This document shows, piece by piece, positions 25,422 through 34,284 of a DNA stretch of 45,062 nucleotides. The DNA lies in NCBI GenBank assembly GCA_029260055.1, contig JAJDDX010000387.1, positions 1-45,062 on the forward strand, given 5' to 3'. The position numbers were made by a program, and so were the translations under genes. This DNA comes from Phycisphaerae bacterium. Its GTDB lineage: Bacteria > Planctomycetota > Phycisphaerae > UBA1845. Numbering within the stretch: position 1 is the stretch's first letter; each line of letters starts with the position of its first letter. A model generated the notes under the pieces. That model saw nothing but the letters and a program-made list of their open reading frames with translations, did not search any database and had not been told where the DNA came from.

Positions 25422-26233
25422 CGAGAGCCCATGATGATGCCAGCCGTGTTCCGGGCGTCAGGGTGCTGCGGAACGAAGATGGGTACGGGCGTAGTCCCTG
25501 CAATCTGAAGGCTGTCGTTCTTGCCGGGGGGCGAGGCACGCGGCTGGCCGGTACCTCGAACGGATCCAACAAGTGCATGTTCCGCGTGGCGGGCACGCCG
25601 CTGATCGACTACGCGCTCGACCAGGCCGTCCGCGCCGGGACGCGACGGATCGTGATCGGACACAGAGGGCAAGACCTCGTCGATTACGTGGGAGCGTCGC
25701 ATCGGGGTGTCCGCATCGAGTACGCAACGCAAGCCGAACAGAAGGGGTTGGTTCATGCGATCGCATGCGCGCGCGACGCGATCGGCGAGTCTGACTTCCT
25801 CGTGCTGCTCGGCGATGAGGTGCTCCGGCGCTGCCGGCACTACGAGATGATCCGGACCTTCTACGCGGAGGCTCTCTTCGCGATGTGCGGCGTCGTTGTC
25901 GTTGACGATGTCTCGCAAATTAGAAAGACATATTCCGTGGCTGTGGACCACGACCTCAACATTCTCTCTCTGGCGGAGAAGCCTCGGGTGGTCATCAACC
26001 GGCTCATGGGCACCGGTGTGTGTCTGTTTAGAAACGCCATGCTCGACTATCTGGAGTCCACGCCGGTCAATCCGGTTCGCGGAGAACGGGAGCTTGTCGA
26101 CTTCGTCGGTTGCGCAATCGCTGATGGAAGGCGCGTGCGGGCCTTCGAGATTGCGGAGTCGTACGCCAACATCAATACGAAACAGGACGTCGGAATCGCC
26201 GAGGCGATCTGCGCAAGTGGGAGTTTATCATGA
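25403..26233 (+). CDS. Sugar-phosphate nucleotidyltransferase
   Basis: 276 residues. It makes an NDP-sugar from a sugar phosphate and NTP. A 30-residue lead precedes the signature A-V-V-L-A-G-G-R-G-T-R-L, the Lys loop S-N-K-C-M-F-R-V-A-G-T-P-L-I-D-Y and L-V-L-L-G-D-E-V. It also has E-K-P-R-V-V-I-N-R-L-M-G-T-G-V-C-L-F, all typical of RmlA/GlmU-type enzymes. The start is uncertain: ATG 25403 lacks a clean ribosome site, and GTG 25412 or 25415 are possible. It overlaps the preceding gene by 19 bases and the following one by 4. The sugar is not identifiable. Confidence 0.85.
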   Translation: MGGVVVTRAHDDASRVPGVRVLRNEDGYGRSPCNLKAVVLAGGRGTRLAGTSNGSNKCMFRVAGTPLIDYALDQAVRAGTRRIVIGHRGQDLVDYVGASHRGVRIEYATQAEQKGLVHAIACARDAIGESDFLVLLGDEVLRRCRHYEMIRTFYAEALFAMCGVVVVDDVSQIRKTYSVAVDHDLNILSLAEKPRVVINRLMGTGVCLFRNAMLDYLESTPVNPVRGERELVDFVGCAIADGRRVRAFEIAESYANINTKQDVGIAEAICASGSLS

Positions 26234-27282
26234 AGGTTCTCGTGACGGGCGGCTGCGGTTTTCTCGGCTCGCATGTTTGCGAATTCTACCGGAACCTCGG
26301 ATGGGAGGTCGTCTCCTACGATAACATGACCAAGTATGAGCTCAAGAAGACGGGCTACGACGAGGAGCTTGCGCGGGCGCACAACTGGGATTTTCTCGAG
26401 ACCATAGGCGTCGAGCTTATCAAGGAGGATGTGCGAGATTTCACCACCCTGCGTGAAGCGGTGGCGGGATGCGACTACATCGTCCACACCGCCGCGCAGC
26501 CGGCCATGACGCTCTCGATGCAGGATCCGGTGCTCGATTTCACGACCAACGTCGCGGGCACGTTCAACGTGCTGATGACGGCACGCGAGTTGGGTGTCCC
26601 GGTCGTCACGTGCGCGACGATCCACGTGTACGGAACGGATATAAACGAAGGCCTGGTCGAGGCCGAGACCAGATATGTGCGAACTCCGGCCGAGATAGCC
26701 GAAGACCAGCCCACCATGACCGGTACGATCTCACCGCTGCACGCTTCCAAGATGTCGGGTGAGCACTACGTGCGCGCCTTCATCGACACCTATGGCTTGA
26801 CGGCGGCGAGCTTTCGGCTGACCGGGCTATACGGCCCCAGGCAGTTCGGCGGCGAAGATCACGGCTGGGTCGCCAACTTCACGATCCGCGCGTTGCAGCA
26901 GACCCCAATCACGCTCTTCGGCACGGGCCGGCAGGTTCGCGACATCCTCTACGCCGCCGACGCGTGCAAAGCGATCCACGCGTTCTACGAGAAGCGCGTG
27001 GCGGGCATCTACAACATCGGGGGCGGGAGCGAATCGGCGCTCTCCCTGCTCGAGTGCCTCGGCATTCTGGAGGAGATGACGGGCCGCGAGGTAGAGCGCA
27101 CGTTCGGTGGCGATCGGTTCGGCGACTTGTACTACTTCGTCTGCGACACCCGCAAGGCACAGAGGCTGCTGGGATGGAAGGCGGAGGTAAGGCCCGCGAC
27201 CGGAATCCGGCATCTGGCGGATTGGGTCCAGCAGAACATGCACGTGTTCGATGGCACGCGCGCGGCGGTGACGGCTTCGTAA
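26230..27282 (+). CDS. NAD-dependent sugar epimerase/dehydratase-like (extended SDR)
   Basis: 350 residues. N-terminal NAD-binding V-T-G-G-C-G-F-L-G-S-H, D-V-R-D-F and H-T-A-A-Q-P, then A-T-I-H-V-Y-G and R-L-T-G-L-Y-G-P-R-Q, show an extended short-chain dehydrogenase. The usual catalytic Y-x-x-x-K (S-P-Y-G-A-S-K) reads S-P-L-H-A-S-K: Lys is kept, Tyr is Leu, and a His follows. The enzyme may use another base or have a changed reaction. Start overlaps the nucleotidyltransferase stop (ATGA). Together the two genes probably make one activated sugar. Confidence 0.87.
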   Translation: MKVLVTGGCGFLGSHVCEFYRNLGWEVVSYDNMTKYELKKTGYDEELARAHNWDFLETIGVELIKEDVRDFTTLREAVAGCDYIVHTAAQPAMTLSMQDPVLDFTTNVAGTFNVLMTARELGVPVVTCATIHVYGTDINEGLVEAETRYVRTPAEIAEDQPTMTGTISPLHASKMSGEHYVRAFIDTYGLTAASFRLTGLYGPRQFGGEDHGWVANFTIRALQQTPITLFGTGRQVRDILYAADACKAIHAFYEKRVAGIYNIGGGSESALSLLECLGILEEMTGREVERTFGGDRFGDLYYFVCDTRKAQRLLGWKAEVRPATGIRHLADWVQQNMHVFDGTRAAVTAS

Positions 27283-27343
27283 GAGAGGCGTCTTCGGTCC
27301 ACAGCGGCGGGGCCGCGGGGCTTGGACGGAGGCGACCGAATGT

Positions 27344-28627
27344 GTGGAAAGGCCTGGCGTGCTGCATATCGCCCACCTCTATCCGCGGCTCAAGGAGATC
27401 CACGGCGGCGGGGAGCTCGTGCTCATCCAGTTGCTCAACGAACTGACGGCGCTGGGACATCGAAACACGCTGTGTACCGTCAGTCTGCCCGACGAGATGC
27501 GCGAGGCGCTCGATGACGACGTGACAATTCGCACGCTGCCGTCGGCATGTAGATCGCCGGTGTCCCATTTCCTGCTGCAAGGGCTGTGCGATCTCGCTCT
27601 CTCGCCGGCGCTGTTCGCACGGGCCCCGCGGCGTGTGGATGCCGTCTGCTTTCACACAGAGGGTGTCGTGCCGGCGCTGCTGTTTCGACAGCCACTTCGC
27701 ACAGGCCGGCCTTGCATGTACTTCTGCTATCAGCCTCCGAGGTTTGTCTACGATACACAAAAGAGCATTGCCACTTCGGGCGGCCTCGTCGCGCGCTTGC
27801 TCCCCGCGTTCGCGGCCGCCTATCGCGGGATCGATCGCGTGGCCGTACGGCGGGCGGATTCCGTGCTGACGTTCTCGACCGACTACAAGCGTTGGATCGA
27901 GTCACTCTACGGCATTTCAGATGTCCAGGTACTGGCGCCGGGTGTAAGGCGACCACGGGAGGTTCCGCCTCTCCCTGCATCCGTCCGAGACCGTTTGCTC
28001 GGCGGCAAGGCGCGGACGATCGTTTTCTCGGGGAAGCTGATTCCGCAGAAGTGTCTCGGCCGCCTGATTAATGCCGTGGCGATCGCCAGTAAGCGAATCG
28101 ATCGGCTTCGATGTCTGATCGTAGGCGACGGACCGTCCTTGAAGGCCCTCGAGGAGCAGGTCGATTCGATGGGGCTCCGTGATACCGTGCTCTTCTGTGG
28201 GTTCGTGGGTACGGAGGAAGTCTACTCGTACTATGACGCCTCCGAACTGCTCGTGATTCTGGACCGCAATGTATCATTCGGCCTTTGCATCACGGAGGCC
28301 CAGGCGTGCGGTGTGCCCACGATGGCATTTGCCAGCGGTGGCCCTGCGGACATCATCGAAGACGGAGAGACGGGCATCCTCCTTTCGCTTGCTGCAACCG
28401 ATGAGCAGATCGCAACCCGCCTCACGAACTGTCTGCTGGATAGGGTGGAACTCGAGCGGATGGGCGCAAACGCGCGCCGCAGCGCTCAGCGTTTCAGTTG
28501 GCGCGCCTTTGCACGTGGGTTTGCGGCGATCGCCGAGCGGATCGCGCAGCGCGGCCCGTCCTTTGCCGCTCGGCCGCGCGTCGCCGGTTCCGCGCCCATG
28601 TATCAGGCTGGGAGAGAAGGGGGTTGA
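27344..28627 (+). CDS. Family 4-type glycosyltransferase
   Basis: 427 residues from GTG 27344; GGAGG lies 11 bases before. GT-B fold: N-terminal P-R-L-K-E-I-H-G-G-G-E-L acceptor loop, C-terminal F-S-G-K-L-I-P-Q-K, V-G-D-G-P and C-G-F-V-G. In the retaining E-x7-E motif the first Glu is replaced (V-S-F-G-L-C-I-T-E, usual E-P-F-G-x-x-x-x-E), then A-Q-A-C-G-V-P. Adds a sugar to the growing chain. The changed Glu could alter donor binding. Confidence 0.87.
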   Translation: MERPGVLHIAHLYPRLKEIHGGGELVLIQLLNELTALGHRNTLCTVSLPDEMREALDDDVTIRTLPSACRSPVSHFLLQGLCDLALSPALFARAPRRVDAVCFHTEGVVPALLFRQPLRTGRPCMYFCYQPPRFVYDTQKSIATSGGLVARLLPAFAAAYRGIDRVAVRRADSVLTFSTDYKRWIESLYGISDVQVLAPGVRRPREVPPLPASVRDRLLGGKARTIVFSGKLIPQKCLGRLINAVAIASKRIDRLRCLIVGDGPSLKALEEQVDSMGLRDTVLFCGFVGTEEVYSYYDASELLVILDRNVSFGLCITEAQACGVPTMAFASGGPADIIEDGETGILLSLAATDEQIATRLTNCLLDRVELERMGANARRSAQRFSWRAFARGFAAIAERIAQRGPSFAARPRVAGSAPMYQAGREGG

Positions 28628-28690
28628 GCTACTTCTTGGCGGAAGGCTGCGACTTGACGTGTCCAATGACTCGACGATGACGACAAGTAC

Positions 28691-30205
28691 ATGGAAGACG
28701 TTTCACGGACAAGATTGACGAGCGATTCCGCGTGGTCGGTGACCGCGGCTGTGATCAACGCCGCCGTGGCGTTCGTCTGCCTGATCATCGTAGGGAACGT
28801 GTGGGGCGATGCGGGGCTGGGCCGGTTTGCGCTGAGCATGTCTCTCTACTGCGTCGCGAGCACGGTCTTCGGGCTTGGCGTGCCCATGGCTGCCTTGTAT
28901 GAGGTATCTTCGTCCTTGGACAATGCCGCGCGTGCGGCACGTTATGTGATGACGGCCGTCGTCATGAGCGCATGCCTGGGCATTGTCGGGGGAGGCGCGG
29001 TGCTGGCACTATCAGGCACGGCGGCGGCTCTATTCGACGAGCCGGGCGTCGGAAGGATGCTGGGACCGCTTGGTTGTGCAATTCCCCTGTTCCTCGTGAA
29101 CAAGACGTGCATGGCTGTGCTCAACGCACACCGACGCATGCGGTTGATCGCTTGTGCCCATGCCGCACGGTCCGCGATCCTCGTGGCTGCACTCGTAATG
29201 GCGGCTACCGGAGGCGGCGACCTCGTGGGCGTCGCGTATGGCGTCGTCGTCGGCGAATTGGCAATCGGCGTGCTGCTGGCGGGAGTGTGCTTCGCGGCGC
29301 ACCGGCCCGTCCGTCCGTCACTCGCATCGGCCAAGACGATGCTGGGTTTCGGCTGGAAGATGTCCCTTTCGGGGAGCTTGGCCGATCTGAACTACCGGTT
29401 GGACATCCTGGTGGTCGGGCTGTTCTGCGGCGCCGGTGTGGCTGGAGTCTACTCGGTCGCCGCTGCGGTCGCGAAGGGCTTCTGGATCATCCCGGATGCC
29501 GTCATGCGCGTCTCGAATCCGCTCATTACTCAGTTGTATCGCGATGGGGACATCGGTCGCCTACACCGCGTGGTGGACGTGCTATTCCGCTGGGGCATCT
29601 CGGGTTTCATGGCCGTCGGCCTGGTGTGCGGAGTGCTGGCGGTGCCGCTCGTCGCCTTGGCGTTTCCGCTCCGCCCCGAGATGCGTGATGTGGCGCCGCT
29701 TCTATACTGGCTTCTTCCCGGCGCGGTGATGTACGCCGGTGTGGCTGCCATCGCGAGCGCGCCGGCCGCGAGTATTGGTCGACCCCACAACGAACTGAAA
29801 CGCATCTCTTGCATGCTGATGCTCAATGCCGGGCTCACGCTCCTTCTGGTCCCCCGGTTTGGCGCTGTCGGAGCGGCCGCCGCCACCACAGTGGCTACGC
29901 TCACGGCAGGCGTGGCCTACTTCGTCTTCCTCCTCAGGCGGGAACTGGACCAGCGCGTGCCTGTTGCCGGGGCGTGCGGCGCACTGCTGATGTTCGCGCT
30001 CTTGATGGTACTCGTGTCGCTCAGCTCGGGAGCCCTCTCGCCGCCTATCACGATAGCGGTAGGGCTGGTCGTCCTGGGAGGGACGCTGTGGCATTGCGGC
30101 CTATTCCGCGGGGACGACTGGGCGTTGATGTTCGCGATGATCTTCCGTACGCGGCCCGGCATGGGGGTCGCCGGGAGCGCCAGGGGCGCGCGGCAGGGAG
30201 CGTAG
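28691..30205 (+). CDS. Wzx-like polysaccharide flippase (MOP superfamily)
   Basis: 504 residues with about 12-14 hydrophobic segments. The N-terminal part, with S-V-T-A-A-V-I-N-A-A-V-A-F and G-L-G-R-F-A-L-S-M-S, is typical of O-antigen/polysaccharide flippases, which move lipid-linked repeat units across the inner membrane. No strong ribosome site is seen at ATG 28691. Position after nucleotide-sugar and glycosyltransferase genes fits. A second candidate membrane protein family (UPF0104-like) lies in the minus-strand set. Confidence 0.85.
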   Translation: MEDVSRTRLTSDSAWSVTAAVINAAVAFVCLIIVGNVWGDAGLGRFALSMSLYCVASTVFGLGVPMAALYEVSSSLDNAARAARYVMTAVVMSACLGIVGGGAVLALSGTAAALFDEPGVGRMLGPLGCAIPLFLVNKTCMAVLNAHRRMRLIACAHAARSAILVAALVMAATGGGDLVGVAYGVVVGELAIGVLLAGVCFAAHRPVRPSLASAKTMLGFGWKMSLSGSLADLNYRLDILVVGLFCGAGVAGVYSVAAAVAKGFWIIPDAVMRVSNPLITQLYRDGDIGRLHRVVDVLFRWGISGFMAVGLVCGVLAVPLVALAFPLRPEMRDVAPLLYWLLPGAVMYAGVAAIASAPAASIGRPHNELKRISCMLMLNAGLTLLLVPRFGAVGAAAATTVATLTAGVAYFVFLLRRELDQRVPVAGACGALLMFALLMVLVSLSSGALSPPITIAVGLVVLGGTLWHCGLFRGDDWALMFAMIFRTRPGMGVAGSARGARQGA

Positions 30206-30570
30206 CGCGCGTGGATCGCCGGGCGCCCGCCGTTGCGCGTCCTCGCCGGGTTCACGCGTGACTGAAAGCGAGCTTGAACGTGTACTGTCAATACTGATAA
30301 GGCGGTTGCCAGCGTGGTCTTCCCGCACTATCCCGCCGTCGGGGTGATCCCGCGCAAATCCTCTCCGAGAAAGTCTCCGCCCGCCCCAAGTGATCCGATA
30401 AACTGACGGGCGATTCGACTACCAGCACATAGGCGTTTGCCGCGAATCGCAGAGCGACCCGTGACTCAAAACGGTCCGGCCCTGTTGCGCTGAGGGCCTG
30501 CAAACGTGTGCCGAGGCGCTTAGGTCCACGACATGGCACGCTTCGAAGGCGACGGTGAATCGGCAGACAG
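30206..30570. other. Intergenic region with promoter P3
   Basis: About 365 bp. It holds the CCGATAAAC site and, further on, ACCCGTGACTCAAAAC, which repeats the tail of the structured element at 23063-23105. No gene is supported. Confidence 0.5.
30370..30403 (+). promoter_or_regulatory. Sigma-28-like promoter P3
   Basis: CCGATAAAC at 30395-30403 with AAAG at 30370-30373, 21 bases apart, longer than the usual 16. It would give a leader of about 160 bases to the gene at 30571. The -35 call is weak. Confidence 0.5.
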
Positions 30571-31530
30571 ATGAGAACCGAGAACGAACCCTACATCTCG
30601 TTTGTGCTCGTTGGCCGAAACGACGGCTACGGGGATAACTTCCTCGAGCGGCTCAACATGTTCATCTTGAACGTCGACGAGTTGTCGGCGCGATATCGCC
30701 TGCCGTGTGAGATCGTCCTTGTGGAATGGAACCCGCCGGAAGACAGGCCGACGTTTGACAGCGTCGTTCGCGAGCCGCGGCACCGGGAGTTCCTGCGTCT
30801 GACCATTCATCGCGTGTCAGGAGCGATCCACGAGCAAATCGCCGGGGACTACCGTTTCCCGCTGCTCGAGTTCTACGGGAAGAACGCCGGAGCGTACCGG
30901 GCGGCCGGCGAGTTTGTGCTCATCACGAATCCCGATATCATCATTTCGGACCGTCTGTTCAGCCTCTGGGCCAAGCGGTCGCTCTATCCAAACTGCTTCT
31001 ATAGAGCCGTTCGCAAGGACGTCGTCGCTTTGGCGGCGGATGCCGAGCCGGGTGTCGACGAGCTTCAAACGCACTGTGCCGCCAACGTGATTCGAATCCA
31101 GAGCATCTACGGCGCGGTCGATCTCGGCGCAGCTACATGGGGCGAGCGGCTTCGGAGGTTCGGAGCGGTCCGCCTCCGTCGTTTGTTCAAGGCCGTGCTT
31201 CCCAATTATCGCCTGTTCACCAATGCGGCCGGCGACTTCCTCCTGACGCATCGCGATAACTTTCGCGCGATGGCCGGGTATCCCGAGCAACTGCGCAACG
31301 CCTACCTCGACGGCGTCGCGTGCTATCTACTCAACAATCACGGTCTGCCTGAGCGCGTCTTCGCGGATGGTGCATGCGTTTACCATCAGGATCACGCGCG
31401 CCATCCAAAGTCCGGGCTGATAGAATACCGACTCAAACTGCTGAAACTGATCCGGCGGAAAGTGCGCCGGGTAAACGACCCGGCGACGTGGGGCCTGCAG
31501 GGTGAGGGGCTGGATTGCGTCCAGCTCTAG
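30571..31530 (+). CDS. Glycosyltransferase-like protein (GT-A fold, atypical)
   Basis: 319 residues. The start I-S-F-V-L-V-G-R-N-D-G-Y-G-D-N-F and L-N-M-F-I, then E-I-V-L-V-E-W-N-P-P and L-I-T-N-P-D-I-I-I-S-D (an N-P-D in place of D-x-D) match a divergent glycosyltransferase group known mainly as hypothetical proteins. The middle part has no membrane segment. A C-terminal Arg-rich stretch could bind the membrane. Alone in its transcription unit after P3, or co-transcribed with the radical SAM gene 116 bp downstream. Confidence 0.75.
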   Translation: MRTENEPYISFVLVGRNDGYGDNFLERLNMFILNVDELSARYRLPCEIVLVEWNPPEDRPTFDSVVREPRHREFLRLTIHRVSGAIHEQIAGDYRFPLLEFYGKNAGAYRAAGEFVLITNPDIIISDRLFSLWAKRSLYPNCFYRAVRKDVVALAADAEPGVDELQTHCAANVIRIQSIYGAVDLGAATWGERLRRFGAVRLRRLFKAVLPNYRLFTNAAGDFLLTHRDNFRAMAGYPEQLRNAYLDGVACYLLNNHGLPERVFADGACVYHQDHARHPKSGLIEYRLKLLKLIRRKVRRVNDPATWGLQGEGLDCVQL

Positions 31531-31646
31531 CAGTCAGGGTTACCTCAAGCGGCCCAACGCGGCGTCCGATATATCCGTGAGCGGTGGAGCCGGATCGCCG
31601 CTTTCGGCCACGAGCTGCCGCCGACTTGCGGCGCGTGAGGTATTCC

Positions 31647-33110
31647 ATGAAGACGCTTCTCATTCAACCCGCTCCGACCTACATCGGTGAGATTCCGCCT
31701 CCGGGCTACTTCCCACTTGGCCTGGCCTATGTGGCAAGTGCCGCGCGCGACGCGGGCCACGAAGTCGAAGTGCTCGACTTGTGGGCTGACCGTGTTCCAT
31801 CGGGCGAGATAGAGGCCCGAATCGCCGAGCACAAATTCGACGTGGTTGGGATCACCGCGATGTCCGCGCAGTACAGGCAGGTTCGCGACATGGCGAAGAT
31901 AATTCGGGCGATCCGCCCGGACGCGCGGATCGTTGTCGGCGGGGCGTTGGCACGGCATAACTACACCGAAGTCCTGCAAACCACCGTGGTTGACGTCTGC
32001 GTTTTCGAATGGGGTGAGGTGGTCTTTCCACAACTCCTCGAGAGCCTGGATGATCTGAGCGACGTGCCGGGAGTGGCGTACATCCGGGACGGTAAGGTCG
32101 CCGTGAATCCGACGGTCGGCGTCTTCCAGGATGTCGACAACTTGCCCCTACCGGCCTGGGACCTGTTCCCGATGGACATCTACACCAAGCCGGCCAAGAT
32201 CGGCGACGGCCACGCGGTCAGTAGCATGAGCGTCGTGACCTCGCGCGGATGCCCCTACAATTGCAGGTTCTGTTCGAAGAACTTCCAGAAGGTCAACATG
32301 CGGTCGATCGACAGCGTGATTGCCGAGATCAAAACGCTCAAGGAGCGCTTCGGCATCGGCTGCATCGAGTTCGAAGACGAACTCGTCATGATCTCGAAGA
32401 AGCGCATGCTCGAGCTGTGCGAGAAGATCCGACCGCTCAAACTCAAGTGGGCTTGCAGTGGCAGGGCGAACATAGCAAGCGTCGAACTGCTGCGCGAGAT
32501 GAAGCGGGCCGGGTGCTTCTCGGTCTACTACGGCCTCGAGTCGGGAAGCCCTACGATTCTCGATCTGATGGACAAACGCGTCACGGTCGAGATGAACGAA
32601 CGCGCCATCATGGCGACGCGCAAGGCGGGCATCGTCTGCCGTTGCCTCATGATGATCGGGTTCCCCGGTGAGACGCGCGAAACCTTCCGCGAAACGGTGG
32701 ACTTCTGCAAACGGAATCACGTGCATCCGCGCGTGGAGTTCAATGTCTGCACGCCGCTACCGGGCAGTGTGCTCTATCAGCGTGCCATCTCGGAAGGCAA
32801 GATCAAGGACAAAGTGGCGTTCCTGGAGCAGCTCGAGGGCCTCAGCGATGTCGTCGTCAACATGACCGAGATGTCCGATGACGAACTCATGGAGCTGAAG
32901 GAGGCGGGAGGCATCGAGGCGCGAGAGCACTACTATCGGTGGCGTCGCCGGAACCCGTCCATCATGATGAAGGACGGCCTCAAGAAGATCCAGCGGATCG
33001 CGGCCTATGCCAAGGTCTGGGGCTTCTCGGCTCTGCTCCGCGAGGGCGTTAAGCGCCTTCGCAACGACCGCGAGGCCCTTCTCCGTACACTCCTGCGCGC
33101 GGAGTATTGA
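31647..33110 (+). CDS. B12-binding-type radical SAM protein
   Basis: 487 residues from ATG 31647, with GAGG 6 bases ahead; upstream codons of the frame are not conserved-looking. N-terminal cobalamin-binding-like Rossmann domain (about 1-140, G-Y-F-P-L-G-L-A-Y-V-A and I-V-V-G-G), then the radical SAM core with S-R-G-C202-P-Y-N-C206-R-F-C209 and a fully shaped barrel (Y-Y-G-L-E-S-G-S, M-M-I-G-F-P-G-E-T). Such enzymes often methylate unactivated carbons or modify lipids and sugars. No clear D-x-H-x-x-G is present, so B12 may be bound base-off differently or not at all. Last gene of the plus-strand cluster. Confidence 0.87.
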   Translation: MKTLLIQPAPTYIGEIPPPGYFPLGLAYVASAARDAGHEVEVLDLWADRVPSGEIEARIAEHKFDVVGITAMSAQYRQVRDMAKIIRAIRPDARIVVGGALARHNYTEVLQTTVVDVCVFEWGEVVFPQLLESLDDLSDVPGVAYIRDGKVAVNPTVGVFQDVDNLPLPAWDLFPMDIYTKPAKIGDGHAVSSMSVVTSRGCPYNCRFCSKNFQKVNMRSIDSVIAEIKTLKERFGIGCIEFEDELVMISKKRMLELCEKIRPLKLKWACSGRANIASVELLREMKRAGCFSVYYGLESGSPTILDLMDKRVTVEMNERAIMATRKAGIVCRCLMMIGFPGETRETFRETVDFCKRNHVHPRVEFNVCTPLPGSVLYQRAISEGKIKDKVAFLEQLEGLSDVVVNMTEMSDDELMELKEAGGIEAREHYYRWRRRNPSIMMKDGLKKIQRIAAYAKVWGFSALLREGVKRLRNDREALLRTLLRAEY

Positions 33111-33435
33111 GCCGCACCGCGCTGATCAGCACTGCGCCGACCCCTGCCGTGCCAATCTGAACCGCGACCGTGAGGGAGCGGGCCGGTGCGTGCGAGGACG
33201 AGGCACCGCCATGCTTTGAGAAGTCGTGAATCCACGAGACATCGAGGACACGGGCCGAAGGCTTGCGCATCGGTGCCACTGGTGGCTTGTCCACCAGTGC
33301 CGGCGTTGCGGCAACTACTTGACCGGGCCCCTCCAACGCTTCCGAGCGCAGAAGACCGGGGCGGCGGTTGCCGGGATCAGCATAGCCGTGACGCCGCCAC
33401 GCAGCGCTCCGTTCGACCGGCGCGGCTCGGGCACG
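33111..33435. other. Convergent intergenic region with a palindromic repeat
   Basis: About 325 bp between the ends of the plus and minus polysaccharide sets. It contains the hairpin at 33277-33299 and CCGCGACCGTGAGGGAGCGG at about 33162-33181, which resembles repeats I recall from planctomycete genomes. No terminator with a T-run is seen. Confidence 0.5.
33277..33299. repeat. Palindromic REP-like hairpin
   Basis: CACTGGTGG, 5-base loop CTTGT, CCACCAGTG: a perfect 9-bp stem. It resembles the abundant intergenic palindromes of Planctomycetota (from general knowledge, not searched). Only one copy is in the window. Its site between convergent operons would suit mRNA 3'-end protection. Confidence 0.6.
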
Positions 33436-34218
33436 CTAGCTCCGCCCGGCGACCTGCAGCCGCCCGGCTTCAGTCGCTTCGGTGGGAGACAGTGGACCCG
33501 CCGGCACGGCGACGTCACCTGCGGGCAAGTTGGCGTCTCGAACGACCCGCGGCTGCGAGTCTCGCCATAGACCGCGGTAGATCCGCAGGGCCTCGATTAG
33601 CATGCCGCTGTTGAAGGAGGAATTGGTCAACAGGTACTCGATAGGCATTTCCGTGATCCTCCCGCCGGCTTGCCACGCGCGGTGCAGCAGTTCGAGCTGG
33701 AAGGCAAACCCTCTGGCCCGCACGCTCACGAAGTCCATGCCTGCCAGCGTGTCCGTGCGCCAGCAGCGGAAGCCGCTCGATGCATCTCGTACGTTGATCC
33801 CCAGTCGCCGCATGAGAAACGCCGCTCCCAGGCTGATGAACGTGCGCGGCCCCTTCACGCTCTTCGTGAGGAAGCGCGATCCGATCACGAGGTCACTGTT
33901 CGTCTCCTGGGCCTGTACCACCAAGCGGCCTACGTCCGCGGGCTTGTGGGTCAAGCCTGCATCCATCTGGACAATGTAGGTCGATCGGCGCGCAAAGGCG
34001 GTCCTGAAGCCGTCCAGGTACGCCGTGGCGATACCGAGCTTGCCGGCCCGGGTGACGACCTCGACGTTGTAATAGTCGCGGGCGATCTCACCCGTACCGT
34101 CCGGTGACGAGTCGTCGACCAGGACGATGCGATAGTCCTTCATCTGATCGAGGAGCTGCTCGATGGTCTCCGCCTCGTTGTATGTGGCGAGCACTACCGT
34201 AACGTCGTCGCTGTTCAT
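33436..34218 (-). CDS. Family 2 glycosyltransferase (DPM1-like polyprenyl-phosphate sugar synthase)
   Basis: 260 residues. It transfers a sugar from a nucleotide donor to a lipid phosphate. Seen: V-V-L-A-T-Y-N-E-A-E-T-I, V-L-V-D-D-S-S-P-D-G-T-G, and M-D-A-G-L-T-H-K-P-A-D where DPM1 has D-A-D-L-x-H-x-P. S-S-G-F-R-C-W and M-P-I-E-Y complete the family pattern. There is no C-terminal membrane domain. GGAGG lies 7 bases before ATG. Likely supplies lipid-linked sugars to the two GT-C type enzymes upstream in the same set. Confidence 0.88.
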   Translation of the reverse strand: MNSDDVTVVLATYNEAETIEQLLDQMKDYRIVLVDDSSPDGTGEIARDYYNVEVVTRAGKLGIATAYLDGFRTAFARRSTYIVQMDAGLTHKPADVGRLVVQAQETNSDLVIGSRFLTKSVKGPRTFISLGAAFLMRRLGINVRDASSGFRCWRTDTLAGMDFVSVRARGFAFQLELLHRAWQAGGRITEMPIEYLLTNSSFNSGMLIEALRIYRGLWRDSQPRVVRDANLPAGDVAVPAGPLSPTEATEAGRLQVAGRS

Positions 34219-34284
34219 CGGGAATCCTCCGCGTGGTTTTCAGGCCGCGAGTGCTTCCTGGTCTTGTGTATGAAAACGTTGTGC

